From NCBI GenBank assembly GCA_951800855.1, contig CATOLC010000045.1, forward strand, positions 1 to 6,732: DNA of 6,732 nucleotides, given 5' to 3'. This document shows positions 6,574 through 6,732 of this stretch, piece by piece. The translations under genes were made by a program, and so were the position numbers. The notes beneath the pieces are model-generated. The model was not told where the DNA came from. It searched no databases and saw only the letters and a program-made list of their open reading frames with translations. How positions within the stretch are numbered: position 1 is the first letter of the stretch; every line of letters begins with the position of its first letter. The stretch is from an uncultured Ruminococcus sp. (lineage in GTDB: Bacteria > Bacillota > Clostridia > Oscillospirales > Acutalibacteraceae).

Positions 6574-6732
6574 ACTTTTTTAGTATACAAACAATTTTTT
6601 TCTAAAAAATTCCTTCTCTCTCCTTTAAAATCTGCATTCTTTCTTATTTTATTTAACTTATCGCATTTGGTCACTCCGGCAGAGCTAAAAGAAGATGGAT
6701 GGAAGATAGTGTGGAAAACAAAAGAGATAAAG
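6574..6732 (+). other. Open frame running off the right edge, possible gene fragment
   Basis: The frame is open from after a stop at 6571-6573 to the last base, 53 codons, with no ATG. The last 24 codons read SHLVTPAELKEDGWKIVWKT and on (from 6661), a balanced composition that looks like real protein, whereas the first 28 codons are a low-complexity mix of F, L, K and S and may not be coding. The only in-frame bacterial-style start near the good part is TTG at 6667, with no Shine-Dalgarno. The opposite strand is also open here (6549-6732) but gives a less protein-like sequence. It could be the start of a gene beyond the window or a decayed element; I do not recognise it. Confidence 0.22.

Noticed and set aside
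6398..6583. Plus-strand 61-codon open frame
   Set aside because: It overlaps the same repeat patch on the other strand, lacks a ribosome binding site, and its translation shows no recognisable domain.
1..6732. CRISPR array, rRNA or complete tRNA gene
   Set aside because: No regularly spaced direct repeats of suitable length and no complete cloverleaf or rRNA motif were seen on either strand; the A-box-like site near 6437-6446 has no B-box.

Overview
The window appears to be built from two unlike halves. The left half, up to roughly base 4960, reads as AT-rich Firmicutes (clostridia-like) DNA: tightly packed genes, strong Shine-Dalgarno sequences and an intrinsic terminator. The right half, from roughly base 5160 to the end, lacks these bacterial signals. 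Its one convincing gene encodes a helix-turn-helix protein whose layout recalls the initiator-binding domain (IBD) family of trichomonad protists.

Left half: three genes run left to right with 21-base gaps. They are the C-terminal end of a baseplate J-like protein (1-360), a complete phage-tail/baseplate protein of the TIGR02242 / Tail_P2_I type (382-1554), and a complete 597-residue protein with the N-terminal signature seen in extracellular contractile injection system (eCIS) loci plus a C-terminal bacterial Ig-like domain (1576-3369). Together they look like the distal, baseplate-and-fibre end of an eCIS or phage-tail-like particle operon whose sheath, tube, spike and ATPase genes would lie outside the window. 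A near-symmetric hairpin with an A-run and a U-run (3477-3527) separates this operon from a convergent, complete but somewhat divergent enolase gene (3550-4818, minus strand), which keeps all catalytic and Mg-binding residues.

The 4828-5167 interval carries the probable enolase leader and promoter, then inverted repeats but no gene. The minus-strand gene at 5168-5953 encodes a putative DNA-binding protein with no good Shine-Dalgarno sequence. It has a trichomonad-like Inr pentamer upstream of an internal ATG and a TAAA just after its stop codon. From 5954 to the end there is very AT-rich DNA, a sharp GC-rich patch (about 6360-6475) with short direct and inverted repeats, and an open frame running off the right edge.

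My main inference is that the window may hold a junction between bacterial DNA and parabasalid DNA. It could be a recent lateral transfer into a trichomonad nuclear genome, or an assembly chimera. A less exotic reading is a single AT-rich bacterial genome carrying an unusual helix-turn-helix gene. The bacterial identities are solid; the eukaryotic assignment is tentative.
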